NCBI RefSeq assembly: GCF_005930495.1
Contig: NZ_SJEX01000006.1
Location: 1-64,000, forward strand
Source: Modestobacter excelsi
Lineage (GTDB): Bacteria > Actinomycetota > Actinomycetes > Mycobacteriales > Geodermatophilaceae
DNA: 64,000 nt
Direction of reading: 5' to 3'
The first letter of the stretch is position 1, and every line of letters begins with the position of its first letter. The position numbers and the translations under genes were made by a program. Below the pieces are notes generated by a model, which made no database searches, had not been told where the DNA came from, and worked only from the letters and a program-made list of their open reading frames with translations. Shown here piece by piece: positions 16,109 through 25,228 of the stretch.

Positions 16109-17730
16109 CGGACGGTCCGGCGAGCCGCCCGCCGGCGGCCCAGCGCGGGGACGACGGCGGCGAGGACGGCACCCACCCCCAGCGCGGTGAGCGCCCACTC
16201 GGGGCCGGCGTCCAGCCGCTCGGCGACGGTGCGGGAGTCCCGCTGGGCGATCTCCTCGACGAACGTGTCGGGCGTGAACAGCTGCGAGCGGCGCACCACC
16301 GAGCCGTCCGGGGCGACCACCGCGCTGATCCCGCTGGTCGCCGCGACCACCACGGTGCGGCCGAACTCGACCGCGCGCAGCCGGCTCATGGCCAGCTGCT
16401 GCGCGCTCTCGTCGGTGAACCCGAAGGTGGCGTTGTTGGTCTGCACGACGATCATCCCGGCGCCGCCGTCGACCACGTCGGACACCAGCCCGTCGTAGGC
16501 GATCTCGAAGCAGATGACGTCGCCGACCGCCGCTCCTCCGACGTCGAGGTTGCCGATCTCGGTGCCGTGGGCGAAGTCGTGCACCCGGTCGACGTCGGAG
16601 CTGAAGAAGCGGAAGAACGACCGGGCCGGCACGTACTCGGCCAGCGGCACCGGGTGCTGCTTGACGTAGGTGTCGCCCGGGCCGGTCACCGGGTCCCAGA
16701 CGATGCCGGTGTTGGAGATGAACCGGCCGGGGCCCTCGACCACCGCGCCGACGAGGATCGGTGCGCCGATCGCCCGGGCGGCGCGGGTGATGGCCTCGGC
16801 GGCGTCGGCGTTGCGGTACGGGTCGATGTCGGAGCTGTTCTCCGGCCAGACGACCAGGTCCGGCTGGGGCTGCTCCCCGCGGGCGACGGCCGCGGCGAGT
16901 CGCCGGGTCTCGCTCGCGTGGTTGTCCAGCACCGCGCGGCGCTGCGCGTTGAAGTCCAGCCCGGCGCGGGGCACGTTGCCCTGGACGACGGCCACGGTGC
17001 GGGTCGGGCCGCCGTCGGTCAGCGACGCCCCGGCCAGCGGCAGCCCGGCGAGGGCGCCGACGACGGGCACGGCCACGGCGCCGGCCAGCGCCAGCACCGC
17101 GACCCGGCGCCGCGTCCGGCCGCGCCCCCGCGCCACGGCGAGGACGGCGAGGACGGCGGCGGCCAGCAGCGTGCCGGTCAGTGCCACCGCGAAGCTCACG
17201 AGCGGCACCCCGCCGTAGGCGGCGAGCCCGGTGAACGGCCCGTCGACCTGGCTGAAGCCGAGCCGGCCCCAGGGGAACCCGCCCAGCGGCCACCGCCCGC
17301 GCAGCGCCTCGTCGGCGACCCACAGCGCGGCGGCCCAGACCGGCCAGCCCGGCAGCCGCGAGGTCACCGCCGCGGCGGCGCCGAGCAGCGCGACGTACAG
17401 CGCCTCGGTCACCGCCAGGGCCAGCCAGGGCAGCGGGCCCACGTAGATGCCGGTCCAGGACAGCAGCGGCACCATGAACACCAGGCCGAGCACCAGGCCC
17501 AGCCACAGCCCGCTGCGGGCCCGCTGACCGCGGACGGCCAGCGCCAGCGCCGCCGGGCCCAGGACCGCGAGGCCGGTCAGGTCGTGGCCGGGGAAGGACA
17601 GCACGAGCGCCAGGCCGCCGAGCGCGGCGAGCGCCGTGCGCCACGGCCAGCGCCGGGCCGGGGCGTCACCGGCCGGCCGCACCGTGCCGGTGTCCGGGTC
17701 CGCCGTGCCGGTCGCCACCACTGTCGGCAC
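16105..17730 (-). CDS. lnt: Apolipoprotein N-acyltransferase
   Basis: A 541-residue membrane enzyme that N-acylates the lipoprotein Cys. Eight or so transmembrane segments (about 25-210) precede a nitrilase-like domain with the Glu of WPENSSD, the Lys of YVKQHPVPLAEYVP and the Cys of VICFEIAYD, giving the Glu-Lys-Cys triad, and a C-terminal helix. GTG at 17730 is preceded by GAGAGG. Coupled to ppm1 by a 4-bp overlap. The frame extends far upstream without homology. Confidence 0.9.
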   Translation of the reverse strand: MPTVVATGTADPDTGTVRPAGDAPARRWPWRTALAALGGLALVLSFPGHDLTGLAVLGPAALALAVRGQRARSGLWLGLVLGLVFMVPLLSWTGIYVGPLPWLALAVTEALYVALLGAAAAVTSRLPGWPVWAAALWVADEALRGRWPLGGFPWGRLGFSQVDGPFTGLAAYGGVPLVSFAVALTGTLLAAAVLAVLAVARGRGRTRRRVAVLALAGAVAVPVVGALAGLPLAGASLTDGGPTRTVAVVQGNVPRAGLDFNAQRRAVLDNHASETRRLAAAVARGEQPQPDLVVWPENSSDIDPYRNADAAEAITRAARAIGAPILVGAVVEGPGRFISNTGIVWDPVTGPGDTYVKQHPVPLAEYVPARSFFRFFSSDVDRVHDFAHGTEIGNLDVGGAAVGDVICFEIAYDGLVSDVVDGGAGMIVVQTNNATFGFTDESAQQLAMSRLRAVEFGRTVVVAATSGISAVVAPDGSVVRRSQLFTPDTFVEEIAQRDSRTVAERLDAGPEWALTALGVGAVLAAVVPALGRRRAARRTVR

Positions 17731-18290
17731 GCCCCACCTCTCGCCTGACCCGGAGCAGCGCCCGGGGACGTCGAGGGCCCCGCGAGCACGGGACCCGAGG
17801 CCGGGGCGCACCGCCGCGACCGGGCTCCAGCATCCCACCCCCGGTGGAGCGGGTGGACGCGACTCCACAGGGTGGGCCGACGGCCTCCGTGCGGGGCACC
17901 CCGCGCCTTCGGGCCGGTGCACCGGCCGCTGGCTGCGACCACTGCACCGTTGTCTGGTGACGCGGGGCCCCGCACACGGCGGACGACGGGAGCCAGGAGG
18001 TGCGCCCTCGGGTCCGGTGCTCCTCCCGACCTGGCTGCACGCGCGGACGACGCCGGCTGGCGTGGCGTCCGGCGTCGCCGGGGCGGCGCGCGGCTGGGCC
18101 GAGGAGGAGCACACTCCGGTCTCCCGGGGTGTGGAACGAGATCACCATCGGCAGCCCGGGCCGCAGGCGGGAGCACCCCCGAGCCGGTCGTGACCAGCGG
18201 TGCGGTCCGTTACCCGTTCGAGATGCAGCGACTGCACCGACCGGTGGACCCGGTACAGGGACCCACCAGCGTGCGAGCGGCGGAGGCTCC
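17731..18290. other. Gene-free stretch upstream of lnt
   Basis: About 560 bp with no supported gene. Frames open on both strands are compositional, lack ribosome sites and show no motif. The segment nearest lnt must hold its promoter, but I see no confident -35/-10 pair. Confidence 0.5.
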
Positions 18291-18686
18291 TCAGCGGGCG
18301 GCGGGGACGACCAGGGTCGCGGTCGCCTCCACCACCCGCAGCGGCGGGTCCAGCACCCGGGCCGCCGACGCGCCGCGCGCCGGGTCGGCGCGGGCGACGA
18401 CCTCGGCCCAGCAGCGCAGCTCCCGGCTGCGGCGGCCGACGCGGACCACCTCGCAGGAGGCCTCCAGCACGTCGCCGGCCTGCACGGGGGCGAGGAAGGA
18501 CACCGAGGAGTAGCCGGCGAGCAGCCCCTCGTCGCCGTCGGCCCGGATGGCCAGCTCGGTGGCGACGTCACCGAACAGGCCCAGCGTGTAGGCCCCGTCG
18601 ACCAGGTCGCCGCCGTAGTGGGCGTGTGCGTAGGGCACGTACCGGCGGTGGGTGACGGTCAGGCCGAGCCTCGGGTCGTCGGTCAT
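18291..18686 (-). CDS. kal: 3-aminobutyryl-CoA ammonia-lyase
   Basis: A 131-residue hot-dog-fold protein. The block HAHYGGDLVDGAYTLGLFGD, then VATELAIRADGDEG and SVSFLAPVQAGDVLEA, is characteristic of Kal, which removes ammonia from L-3-aminobutyryl-CoA to give crotonyl-CoA in lysine fermentation. The ATG overlaps the kamE stop by 4 bp. It is the last gene of the minus-strand operon kdd-amidohydrolase-kamD-kamE-kal. Confidence 0.9.
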   Translation of the reverse strand: MTDDPRLGLTVTHRRYVPYAHAHYGGDLVDGAYTLGLFGDVATELAIRADGDEGLLAGYSSVSFLAPVQAGDVLEASCEVVRVGRRSRELRCWAEVVARADPARGASAARVLDPPLRVVEATATLVVPAAR

Positions 18687-19435
18687 GCAGGCTCCTCTGC
18701 GGGCACGAGAGCGGCGACCAGGTAGCTGGCCACCTCGCCGGGCGTCGTCCCCCGGCCGAACACCTTGTCCACGCCGAGCTCAGCGGCCATGGCCGGGTCG
18801 AAGCGCGGGCCGCCGACCACCAGCAGCGGCCGCTCCTCTCCCATCGCCTCCCGGAACGCACCGGCCAGCTCGCGGGTGTTGCGCAGGTGGGCGTCCTTCT
18901 GGGTGACCACCTGCGAGACCAGCACGGCGTCGGCCCGCCGCGCCCGGGCGGCGTGCACCAGCTCCGGCACGCTCACCTGGGCGCCGAGGTTGGCCACCTG
19001 CATCTCCCGGTAGTACTCCAGGCCCTTCTCCCCCGCGAACCCCTTGAGGTTGAGGATCGCGTCGATGCCGACGGTGTGCGCGTCGGTGCCGATGCACGCC
19101 CCCAGGACGACCAGGCTCCGCCGCAGCCGGGTCTTGATCGCGGCGTTGACCTCCCCGGGTGAGAGCAGCGGGTAGGCGCGCTCCTCCACGTGCACGGCGT
19201 CCAGGTCCACCAGGTGCCGCACGCTGCCGTAGACGACGAAGAAGGTGAACTGCTCCCCGATGCCGTGGCTGTGCACCACCATCGCCGGCTCGATGCCCAT
19301 CTTGTTGGCCAGCTGCAGCGCGGCGCCCTCGGCCCTGGGGCCGGGCGGCACGGGCAGGGTGAACGACGTCTGCACCATCCCGTCGCCGGTGGTGTCCCCG
19401 TAGGGCCGGATCACCGTCCCGTCAGACACGGACAC
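18683..19435 (-). CDS. kamE: Lysine 5,6-aminomutase beta subunit
   Basis: A 250-residue subunit of the adenosylcobalamin- and PLP-dependent D-lysine/beta-lysine 5,6-aminomutase. The B12-binding motif is seen as DAHTVGID (DxHxxG) after LGACIGT, and the nearby LKGFAGEKGLEYYREM contains the lysine expected to hold PLP. GTG at 19435 overlaps the end of kamD by 14 bp. With kamD it would turn beta-lysine into 3,5-diaminohexanoate. Confidence 0.93.
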   Translation of the reverse strand: MSVSDGTVIRPYGDTTGDGMVQTSFTLPVPPGPRAEGAALQLANKMGIEPAMVVHSHGIGEQFTFFVVYGSVRHLVDLDAVHVEERAYPLLSPGEVNAAIKTRLRRSLVVLGACIGTDAHTVGIDAILNLKGFAGEKGLEYYREMQVANLGAQVSVPELVHAARARRADAVLVSQVVTQKDAHLRNTRELAGAFREAMGEERPLLVVGGPRFDPAMAAELGVDKVFGRGTTPGEVASYLVAALVPAEEPA

Positions 19436-20987
19436 CCCCCAGCAGCTCCAGCGCCGGGTTGTAGGCGTCCGCGGCGAGCCGGGCGACGCCGTCCAGGCCC
19501 TTGCCGCCGTCCGGGGACCGTTTGGTGATCCCGAACGTGCCGTCGGCGATCGCCTGGATCAGCCCCTGCGAGTGGTCGGCGATCCGCTCCAGCAGCTGCA
19601 CGGCCTCGGTCAGCACGGTGTGCGCGCGGCGGTCGATGAACCCGCCGGGCTGCGGCCGGAAGTCCTCATGCAGGTTGCCGGCGGCCTCCAGCACGTACCG
19701 GACGTTGCGCAGCGCCAGGTCCCGGTCGGACAGCCACGGGGTGACGACGGCCTCGGTCATCATCCCGACCAGCAGGATGCCCTGCCCGGTGAGCGCCCCG
19801 GCCAGGTTGAAGAACCCGTCGAGCAGGTAGCCGCCGAAGACGTCGCCGGTCATGTGCTTGGTCGGCGGCATCCACTTCAGCGGCGCGTCGGGGAACAGGC
19901 CGCGGGCCAGCAGCGCGTGCGCGAGCTCCAGCCGGAAGGACTCGGGCACGGCGGGGTTGATCTCGAACGCGTGGCCCAGGCCGAGCTGCCAGTCCGCCAG
20001 GCCGGCCTCGTGGGCGAGGGTCTCGTTGAGCAGCTGGCTGACGGTGACGGTGTGCGCCTCGTCGACGGCGTCGGCGGTGGTGAGGTAGTTGTCCTCGCCG
20101 GTGTTGATGATGATCCCGGCACGGGCGTGCACCATCCGGCTGAACCGTTGGTCGACGAAGGTGCGCCGCGGGTTGATGTCGCGGAAGAGGATTCCGTACA
20201 TCGCGTCGTTGAGCATCATGTCCAGCCGCTCCAGCCCGGCCAGGACGGCGATCTCCGGCATGCACAGCCCGGACGCGTAGTTGGTGAGCCGGACGTAGCG
20301 GCCCAGCTCGGCGCTGACCTCGTCCAGCGCGGCCCGCATCAGCCGGAAGTTCTCCCCGGTGGCGTAGGTGCCGGCGTACCCGGTGCGGGTCGCACCCTCG
20401 GGCACGTAGTCCAGCAGCGACTGACCGGTCGACCGGATGACGGCGATGACGTCGGCGCCGGCCCGGGCGGCGGCCTGGGCCTGCGGGATGTCCTCGTAGA
20501 TGTCGCCGGTGGCCACGATCAGGTAGATCCACGGACGGCGGGGCGGGTCCCCGTGCAGCGCGACCAGCTCGTCCCGGCGGGCGCGGTTGGCGTCGATCCG
20601 GGCCATCCCGGTGGCGACGGCGGCACGAGCGGCCATGCGGGCGGGCTCCGGGTCGGCCGGGATGCTGAACCGGGCGGTGCCTGCGCCCACCTGCTCGGCG
20701 AGGCCGTGCAGGTCCCCGCCGTCCCGCAGGGCGTGCCAGACCGGCAGCGCCACGCCGTGCTCCAGCCCCACCTGCTCCCGGACGGCGTCGACGACCCGGT
20801 TCACCCAGGGCACCTCGCCGTCCCCGAGCACCGGGTCGGTGCCGGTCAGCCCGGCCAGCCGCAGCACCGCCCGTTCCACCGAGACCGTGGTGTGGGTCCG
20901 GGCCAGGTCGACCACCGGCGCCGCCGCCCGCGCAGCCAGCTCCCGCGCCCGGCGCACCAGCTCACCGTCCAGCTCCAGCACGCTCAC
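19422..20987 (-). CDS. kamD: Lysine 5,6-aminomutase alpha subunit
   Basis: A 521-residue TIM-barrel subunit of lysine 5,6-aminomutase. Typical blocks include YLIVATGDIYEDIPQAQAAA, VIRSTGQSLLDYVPEG, YATGENFRLMR, INTGEDNYLTTADAV and MPPTKHMTGD, which line the substrate and cobalamin faces. Length is normal. It is 70 bp downstream of the amidohydrolase and overlaps kamE, so subunit stoichiometry is likely set by coupling. Confidence 0.94.
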   Translation of the reverse strand: MSVLELDGELVRRARELAARAAAPVVDLARTHTTVSVERAVLRLAGLTGTDPVLGDGEVPWVNRVVDAVREQVGLEHGVALPVWHALRDGGDLHGLAEQVGAGTARFSIPADPEPARMAARAAVATGMARIDANRARRDELVALHGDPPRRPWIYLIVATGDIYEDIPQAQAAARAGADVIAVIRSTGQSLLDYVPEGATRTGYAGTYATGENFRLMRAALDEVSAELGRYVRLTNYASGLCMPEIAVLAGLERLDMMLNDAMYGILFRDINPRRTFVDQRFSRMVHARAGIIINTGEDNYLTTADAVDEAHTVTVSQLLNETLAHEAGLADWQLGLGHAFEINPAVPESFRLELAHALLARGLFPDAPLKWMPPTKHMTGDVFGGYLLDGFFNLAGALTGQGILLVGMMTEAVVTPWLSDRDLALRNVRYVLEAAGNLHEDFRPQPGGFIDRRAHTVLTEAVQLLERIADHSQGLIQAIADGTFGITKRSPDGGKGLDGVARLAADAYNPALELLGGVRV

Positions 20988-21057
20988 CGCGTCGTCCTCC
21001 GGGCGCTCGGTACCGCATGCACCGGGCTCTCGGCACCGGAAGCCCTGTCAGGGTGGG

Positions 21058-22575
21058 TCACGTCAACTCTCCGATCGGGTTCCCGGCGACGATCAGCTGC
21101 CGGCAGGGAGGGCGCAGCCGCCCGGCGAGGACGGCGGACAGCGTGCCGGGGGTCGCCCACAGCGCGAGGTCCGCCGGGGCGCCCACCGACAGCGGGCCGT
21201 CCGGGTGCTCGGCGCGGGCGGCGACCCACCCGCCGTGGGTGGCAGCGTCGAAGGCGTCGAACGGGCGCATGCCCGAGCCCGGCGTGGTGTGGTCGACGGC
21301 GGCGTGCACCCCGCCCCACGGGTCCAGCGGGGTGACCGGGGCGTCGCTGCCCAGGGCCACCGCGACCCCGGCGTCCACGAGGTCGGCCAGCGGGTTGCAC
21401 CCGGCGGCCCTGTCGACACCCAGCCGCTCGGCGTACATGCCGGTCGCCCCGCCCCAGGCCGCGTCGAAGGCCGGCTGGACGCTGGCCACCATCCCCCAGC
21501 GGCGCAGCCGGTCGATCGCCTCGTCGCTGACCATCTCCACGTGCTCGAGCCGGTGCCGGCAGGCCCGGACGGCGTCCCGGCCCAGCTCCTCGGCGACCAC
21601 GCCGACCGCGGCGAGCACCTGGTCGACCGCGGCGTCCCCGATGACGTGGAACCCGGCCTGCAGCTGCGCCCGGGTGCAGGCCCGCAGGTGCTCGACCAGC
21701 ACGGCGGTGTCGAACCGCAGGTTGCCGGTGGTCTCCGGGCGGTCGGCGTAGGGGGTGGACAGCGCGGCCGTGTGCGAGCCGAAGGCGCCGTCGCAGAACA
21801 GGTCGCCACCGGCGCCGGCCAGCCGCAGCTCGCGGACGACGTCCAGCCCGCCGCGCTCGGACAGCTCCCCCCAGTAGCCGACCACCCGCGGCCCCGGGCC
21901 CTCGGCCGCCAGCTCGAGCAGCCCGGCGAGGTCCTCGGCGCTGGACACCTCCGGTCCGGCCATCTCGTGCACGCTGCCGATGCCCAGCGATGCCGCTGCG
22001 GTCAGGGTGGCGCGCTGCGCGGCCCGGCGCTGGTCGGCCGGCACCGAGCCGTAGGCGGCCCGCCGGACGGCGTGGTGGGCGTCCAGCCGCAGCCGGCCGT
22101 CGGGGCTGTAGCCGGGCAGCTCGGTGATGCCCGGGACCCGGTCCAGCAGGGCGGTCGAGACCGTTGCGGAGTGCACGTCGACCCGGGCCAGGTAGGCCGG
22201 TCGCGTCCCCACCACGGTGTCCAGGTCGTGCCGGGTGAGCCCGCGGCGCTCGGGCCAGGCCGTCTCGTCCCAGCCGGTGCCCAGCACCGTCCCGGTCGGC
22301 GCGGCGGTGGCGTGCTCGGCGACCCGGGCGACGGCGGAGCGGAGGCTGTCCGCGCCGTGGAGGGCCAGCCCGGTCAGCGACAGCCCGGTGGCGGTGGCGT
22401 GCACGTGGGCGTCGACGAACGCCGGCGTCAGCAGCGCATGCCCGCCGTCCACGGTGCGCGTGGCCGACGGCGCGTCGGCGGCCGCGCCGAGCCAGGCGAT
22501 CCGCCCGTCGACGACGTGCACCGCCTGCCCGGGCCGGTCCCCCACGGTCACGTCCCGGACCAGCAGGGAGGTCAC
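21058..22575 (-). CDS. YtcJ-like amidohydrolase in the lysine cluster
   Basis: A 505-residue metal-dependent amidohydrolase (Amidohydro_3/YtcJ type). Metal-site motifs are DAHVHATATG (HxH, about residue 58), FHVIGDAAVDQVL, HRLEHVEMV and GSDAPVTPLDPW near the C-terminus. The GTG start overlaps the kdd stop by 4 bp (GTGA), tying it to lysine catabolism, yet no amide hydrolysis step is known in the textbook pathway. It could release lysine or beta-lysine from an N-acyl or peptide form. The substrate is unknown. Confidence 0.82.
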   Translation of the reverse strand: MTSLLVRDVTVGDRPGQAVHVVDGRIAWLGAAADAPSATRTVDGGHALLTPAFVDAHVHATATGLSLTGLALHGADSLRSAVARVAEHATAAPTGTVLGTGWDETAWPERRGLTRHDLDTVVGTRPAYLARVDVHSATVSTALLDRVPGITELPGYSPDGRLRLDAHHAVRRAAYGSVPADQRRAAQRATLTAAASLGIGSVHEMAGPEVSSAEDLAGLLELAAEGPGPRVVGYWGELSERGGLDVVRELRLAGAGGDLFCDGAFGSHTAALSTPYADRPETTGNLRFDTAVLVEHLRACTRAQLQAGFHVIGDAAVDQVLAAVGVVAEELGRDAVRACRHRLEHVEMVSDEAIDRLRRWGMVASVQPAFDAAWGGATGMYAERLGVDRAAGCNPLADLVDAGVAVALGSDAPVTPLDPWGGVHAAVDHTTPGSGMRPFDAFDAATHGGWVAARAEHPDGPLSVGAPADLALWATPGTLSAVLAGRLRPPCRQLIVAGNPIGELT

Positions 22576-23603
22576 GCGCGCACCCGGGGGTCGATCAGGG
22601 ACCTCACGCCCGGCGAGCGCCGGTACAGGTCCATCGCCAGGGCCGCGTGCCCCGGCGTGTAGCCGTTGCCCACCAGCATCGTCACGTCCGCCGCCATCCC
22701 CTCCGCACCGAGGGCCGCCGCCGAGAACGACGTGGCCATGGAGAAGAAGACCACGGTGCCGCCGTCGGCCGTCGCCAGGACCGCCCCGTGCTCCGCGCCC
22801 GGCACGTCGACGCAGACCACCGTGACGTCGACCGGCTCCCCGATCGCCTCGGCCACCGCCAGCGGGTCGGTGGCGTCGGCGACCACGACGATGTCGGCCA
22901 GCCCGGCCGAGCGCAGCGCGTCGGCCTCCCGGCGGTCGCGGACCACCCCGGTCAGCCGGCCGGCGCGGGCGTCGCGGGCGGCGGCGAGGCTCAGGCAACC
23001 GGACTTGCCGGCGGCACCCAGGACGGCGACCGAGGGCCGGTGCCCCGCACGGTGGACCACGCGCTCGGTGGCCGCCGGGGCGCCGCACACGTCCAGCACC
23101 GCCAGCGCGACCTCCTCGGGGAGGTCGTCGGGGAGCACCGCGGCGATCGACCGGGCGAACAGCACGGCGGTACCGGTGGCCGGCACCTGCTCGCTGCGGC
23201 CGTCCCAGCCGGCGAGCCCGTCGGTGATCCGCAGCGGTGTCAGCGTCAGCGATACGAGGCTGGCCACCCGCTGGCCGGGCTGGAGCCCCAGCGGGGAGTC
23301 CGGGCCGACCTCGTCGACGACGCCGATCAGCATGCCGCCGGACCCGGTGACCGGGTTGTGCATCTTGCCGCGGGTCTCCACGATGCCGAGCACCGCTGCC
23401 CGCACCGCCTCGCCGTCCCCGGCGTGCTCCTCCGACAGCTGCCGGTAGGAGGCGGCGTCCAGGTTGAGCCGGCGGACGGCGATCCGCACCTCGTCCGGGG
23501 CCAGCTGCGGGTCCGGGTCGAGCCGGGTGGCCGCCTGGGGCAGCACGCCGATCGGCTCGAGCACCCGGTGCACCCCGAGGCTGCGCTGCAGCGCAGTGAG
23601 CAC
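22572..23603 (-). CDS. kdd: L-erythro-3,5-diaminohexanoate dehydrogenase
   Basis: A 343-residue zinc-less alcohol-dehydrogenase-like protein. The N-terminal part HRVLEPIGVLPQAATRLD and IAVRRLNLDAASYRQL matches the Kdd family; the Rossmann motif is SVAVLGAAGKSGCLSLAAA. It oxidises 3,5-diaminohexanoate to 5-amino-3-oxohexanoate with NAD(P). First gene of the operon, divergent from kamA across about 115 bp. The minus-strand upstream sequence has TTGACG, but a good -10 at standard spacing is not clear. Confidence 0.9.
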   Translation of the reverse strand: MLTALQRSLGVHRVLEPIGVLPQAATRLDPDPQLAPDEVRIAVRRLNLDAASYRQLSEEHAGDGEAVRAAVLGIVETRGKMHNPVTGSGGMLIGVVDEVGPDSPLGLQPGQRVASLVSLTLTPLRITDGLAGWDGRSEQVPATGTAVLFARSIAAVLPDDLPEEVALAVLDVCGAPAATERVVHRAGHRPSVAVLGAAGKSGCLSLAAARDARAGRLTGVVRDRREADALRSAGLADIVVVADATDPLAVAEAIGEPVDVTVVCVDVPGAEHGAVLATADGGTVVFFSMATSFSAAALGAEGMAADVTMLVGNGYTPGHAALAMDLYRRSPGVRSLIDPRVRA

Positions 23604-23719
23604 GAACGCTCTCCTTCCGTCGATCCCGGCACTACACCGGAGAACCTATCGTCAATCGAGCCCTGTGCGTGAGATCCTCCCGTACAGTCGCCGAGTCACC
23701 GACGTCTGGGAGGACCCTC

Positions 23720-25084
23720 GTGCTGGAGCAGCCCTACGAGTACACCGCGCGCGAGCTCGTCGAGCCCGACTGGCGTCGGCTGCCCGGCTTCGCCGCGGTG
23801 ACCGAGGAGGACTGGCGCAGCGCCCAGTGGCAGCGGTCGCACTGCGTGAAGAACGTGCGGCAGCTCCGCGGGGTGTACGGCGACCTGCTCGACGAGTCCT
23901 TCTACGCCGACGTCGAGGCCGACCAGGCCGGGCGGGCGACCATGTCGCTGCTGCTGCCCCCGCAGATGCTCAACACCATGGTGCCGGCAGCGGTGCCGAC
24001 GACCGCGGCGATGCTGGCCGACCCGGTGCGCCGGTACATGCTCCCGGTGGCCTCCGACCGGCTGCCCGGCGCGGCCGGCAGCCACCCCTACGCCGCCCGG
24101 GACTCGCTGCACGAGCACGAGATGTGGGCGGTCGAGGGGCTGACCCACCGCTACCCGACCAAGGTGCTCGCCGAGCTGCTGTCGACCTGCCCGCAGTACT
24201 GCGGTCACTGCACCCGGATGGACCTGGTGGGCAACTCGACCCCCGCCGTCCCGAAGCTGAGGTTCGACCTCAAGCCGGTGGACCGGCAGGGGGCGATGCT
24301 GGCCTACCTGCGCGCCACCCCCGGCGTCCGGGACGTCGTCGTCTCCGGCGGCGACGTCGCCAACCTGCCGTTCCGGAGCCTGGAGGCGTTCGTCGCCGGG
24401 CTGCTGGAGATCGAGTCGGTACGCGACATCCGGCTGGCGACCAAGGCGCTGATGGGGCTGCCGCAGCACTGGCTGCAGCCCGAGGTGGTCGAGGGGATGG
24501 GCCGGCTGGCGGCCACCGCCCGGGCCCGCGGCGTCTCCCTCGCCGTGCACACCCACGTCAACACCGCGCAGTCGGTGACGCCGCTGGTGGCCGAGGCGAC
24601 CCGCGGGCTGCTGGCCGCCGGGGTGCGCGACGTGCGCAACCAGGGGGTGCTGCTCGAGGGGGTCAACGCCACCGCCGGTCAGCTGCTGGACCTGTGCTTC
24701 GCGCTCCTGGACGGCGCCTCGATCACGCCCTACTACTTCTACATGTGCGACATGATCCCCAGCGCCGAGCACTGGCGGGTCCCGCTGGCCACCGCGCAGA
24801 CCCTGCAGCACGACATCATGGGCTACCTGCCCGGTTTCGCCACGCCGCGGATCGTCTGCGACGTGCCCTACGTCGGCAAGCGCTGGGTGCACCAGGTCGC
24901 CGAGTACGACCGCGAGCGCGGCATCAGCTACTGGACGAAGAACTACCGCACCGGCATCGAGCGCACCGACGAGGCCGCGCTGGACCGCCGCTACGCCTAC
25001 TACGACCCGATCCACACGCTGCCCGCCGAGGGCCGGGCGTGGTGGGCCGCCCAGCGGACGCCGGTGCTCGAGCCGGTGGGCTGA
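23720..25084 (+). CDS. kamA: Lysine 2,3-aminomutase
   Basis: A 454-residue radical SAM, PLP-dependent enzyme turning L-lysine into L-beta-lysine. The cluster motif is TCPQYCGHC (Cys157, 161, 164), with HRYPTKVLAELLS before it and VLLEGVNATAGQL, YYFYMCDMI after it, as in KamA. GTG at 23720 has GGGAGGA upstream; the 17 extra codons before it lack homology. Divergently transcribed from kdd, it would feed beta-lysine to KamDE. Confidence 0.9.
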   Translation: MLEQPYEYTARELVEPDWRRLPGFAAVTEEDWRSAQWQRSHCVKNVRQLRGVYGDLLDESFYADVEADQAGRATMSLLLPPQMLNTMVPAAVPTTAAMLADPVRRYMLPVASDRLPGAAGSHPYAARDSLHEHEMWAVEGLTHRYPTKVLAELLSTCPQYCGHCTRMDLVGNSTPAVPKLRFDLKPVDRQGAMLAYLRATPGVRDVVVSGGDVANLPFRSLEAFVAGLLEIESVRDIRLATKALMGLPQHWLQPEVVEGMGRLAATARARGVSLAVHTHVNTAQSVTPLVAEATRGLLAAGVRDVRNQGVLLEGVNATAGQLLDLCFALLDGASITPYYFYMCDMIPSAEHWRVPLATAQTLQHDIMGYLPGFATPRIVCDVPYVGKRWVHQVAEYDRERGISYWTKNYRTGIERTDEAALDRRYAYYDPIHTLPAEGRAWWAAQRTPVLEPVG

Positions 25085-25096
25085 CGGCCGGGGGCA

Positions 25097-25178
25097 GTGA
25101 TCAGGTGACCTGATCACAGGCCGTCCTCCCGCACCAACGCTGGTGCGGGAGGACGCCCCTTGATCAGGTCACCTGATC
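25097..25178. promoter_or_regulatory. Twin palindromes flanking a terminator-like hairpin
   Basis: GTGATCAGGT-G-ACCTGATCAC (25097-25117) and GATCAGGT-C-ACCTGATC (25162-25178) are two near-identical odd palindromes 44 bp apart, on either side of a 14-bp stem (25123-25154). The centres differ (G and C). The symmetry and size resemble operators of GntR- or MarR-type dimers. They lie between kamA and the GNAT gene. No cognate regulator gene is adjacent. Confidence 0.6.
25123..25154. terminator. Terminator hairpin after kamA
   Basis: GTCCTCCCGCACCA (25123-25136), loop ACGC, and its exact complement (25141-25154) form a 14-bp perfect stem, 38 bp after the kamA stop. Confidence 0.75.
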
Positions 25179-25228
25179 CAAACCCGGCCAGGGTTTCCGG
25201 GGCTCGGGACGGCGGTAGGTCCCCCGGG

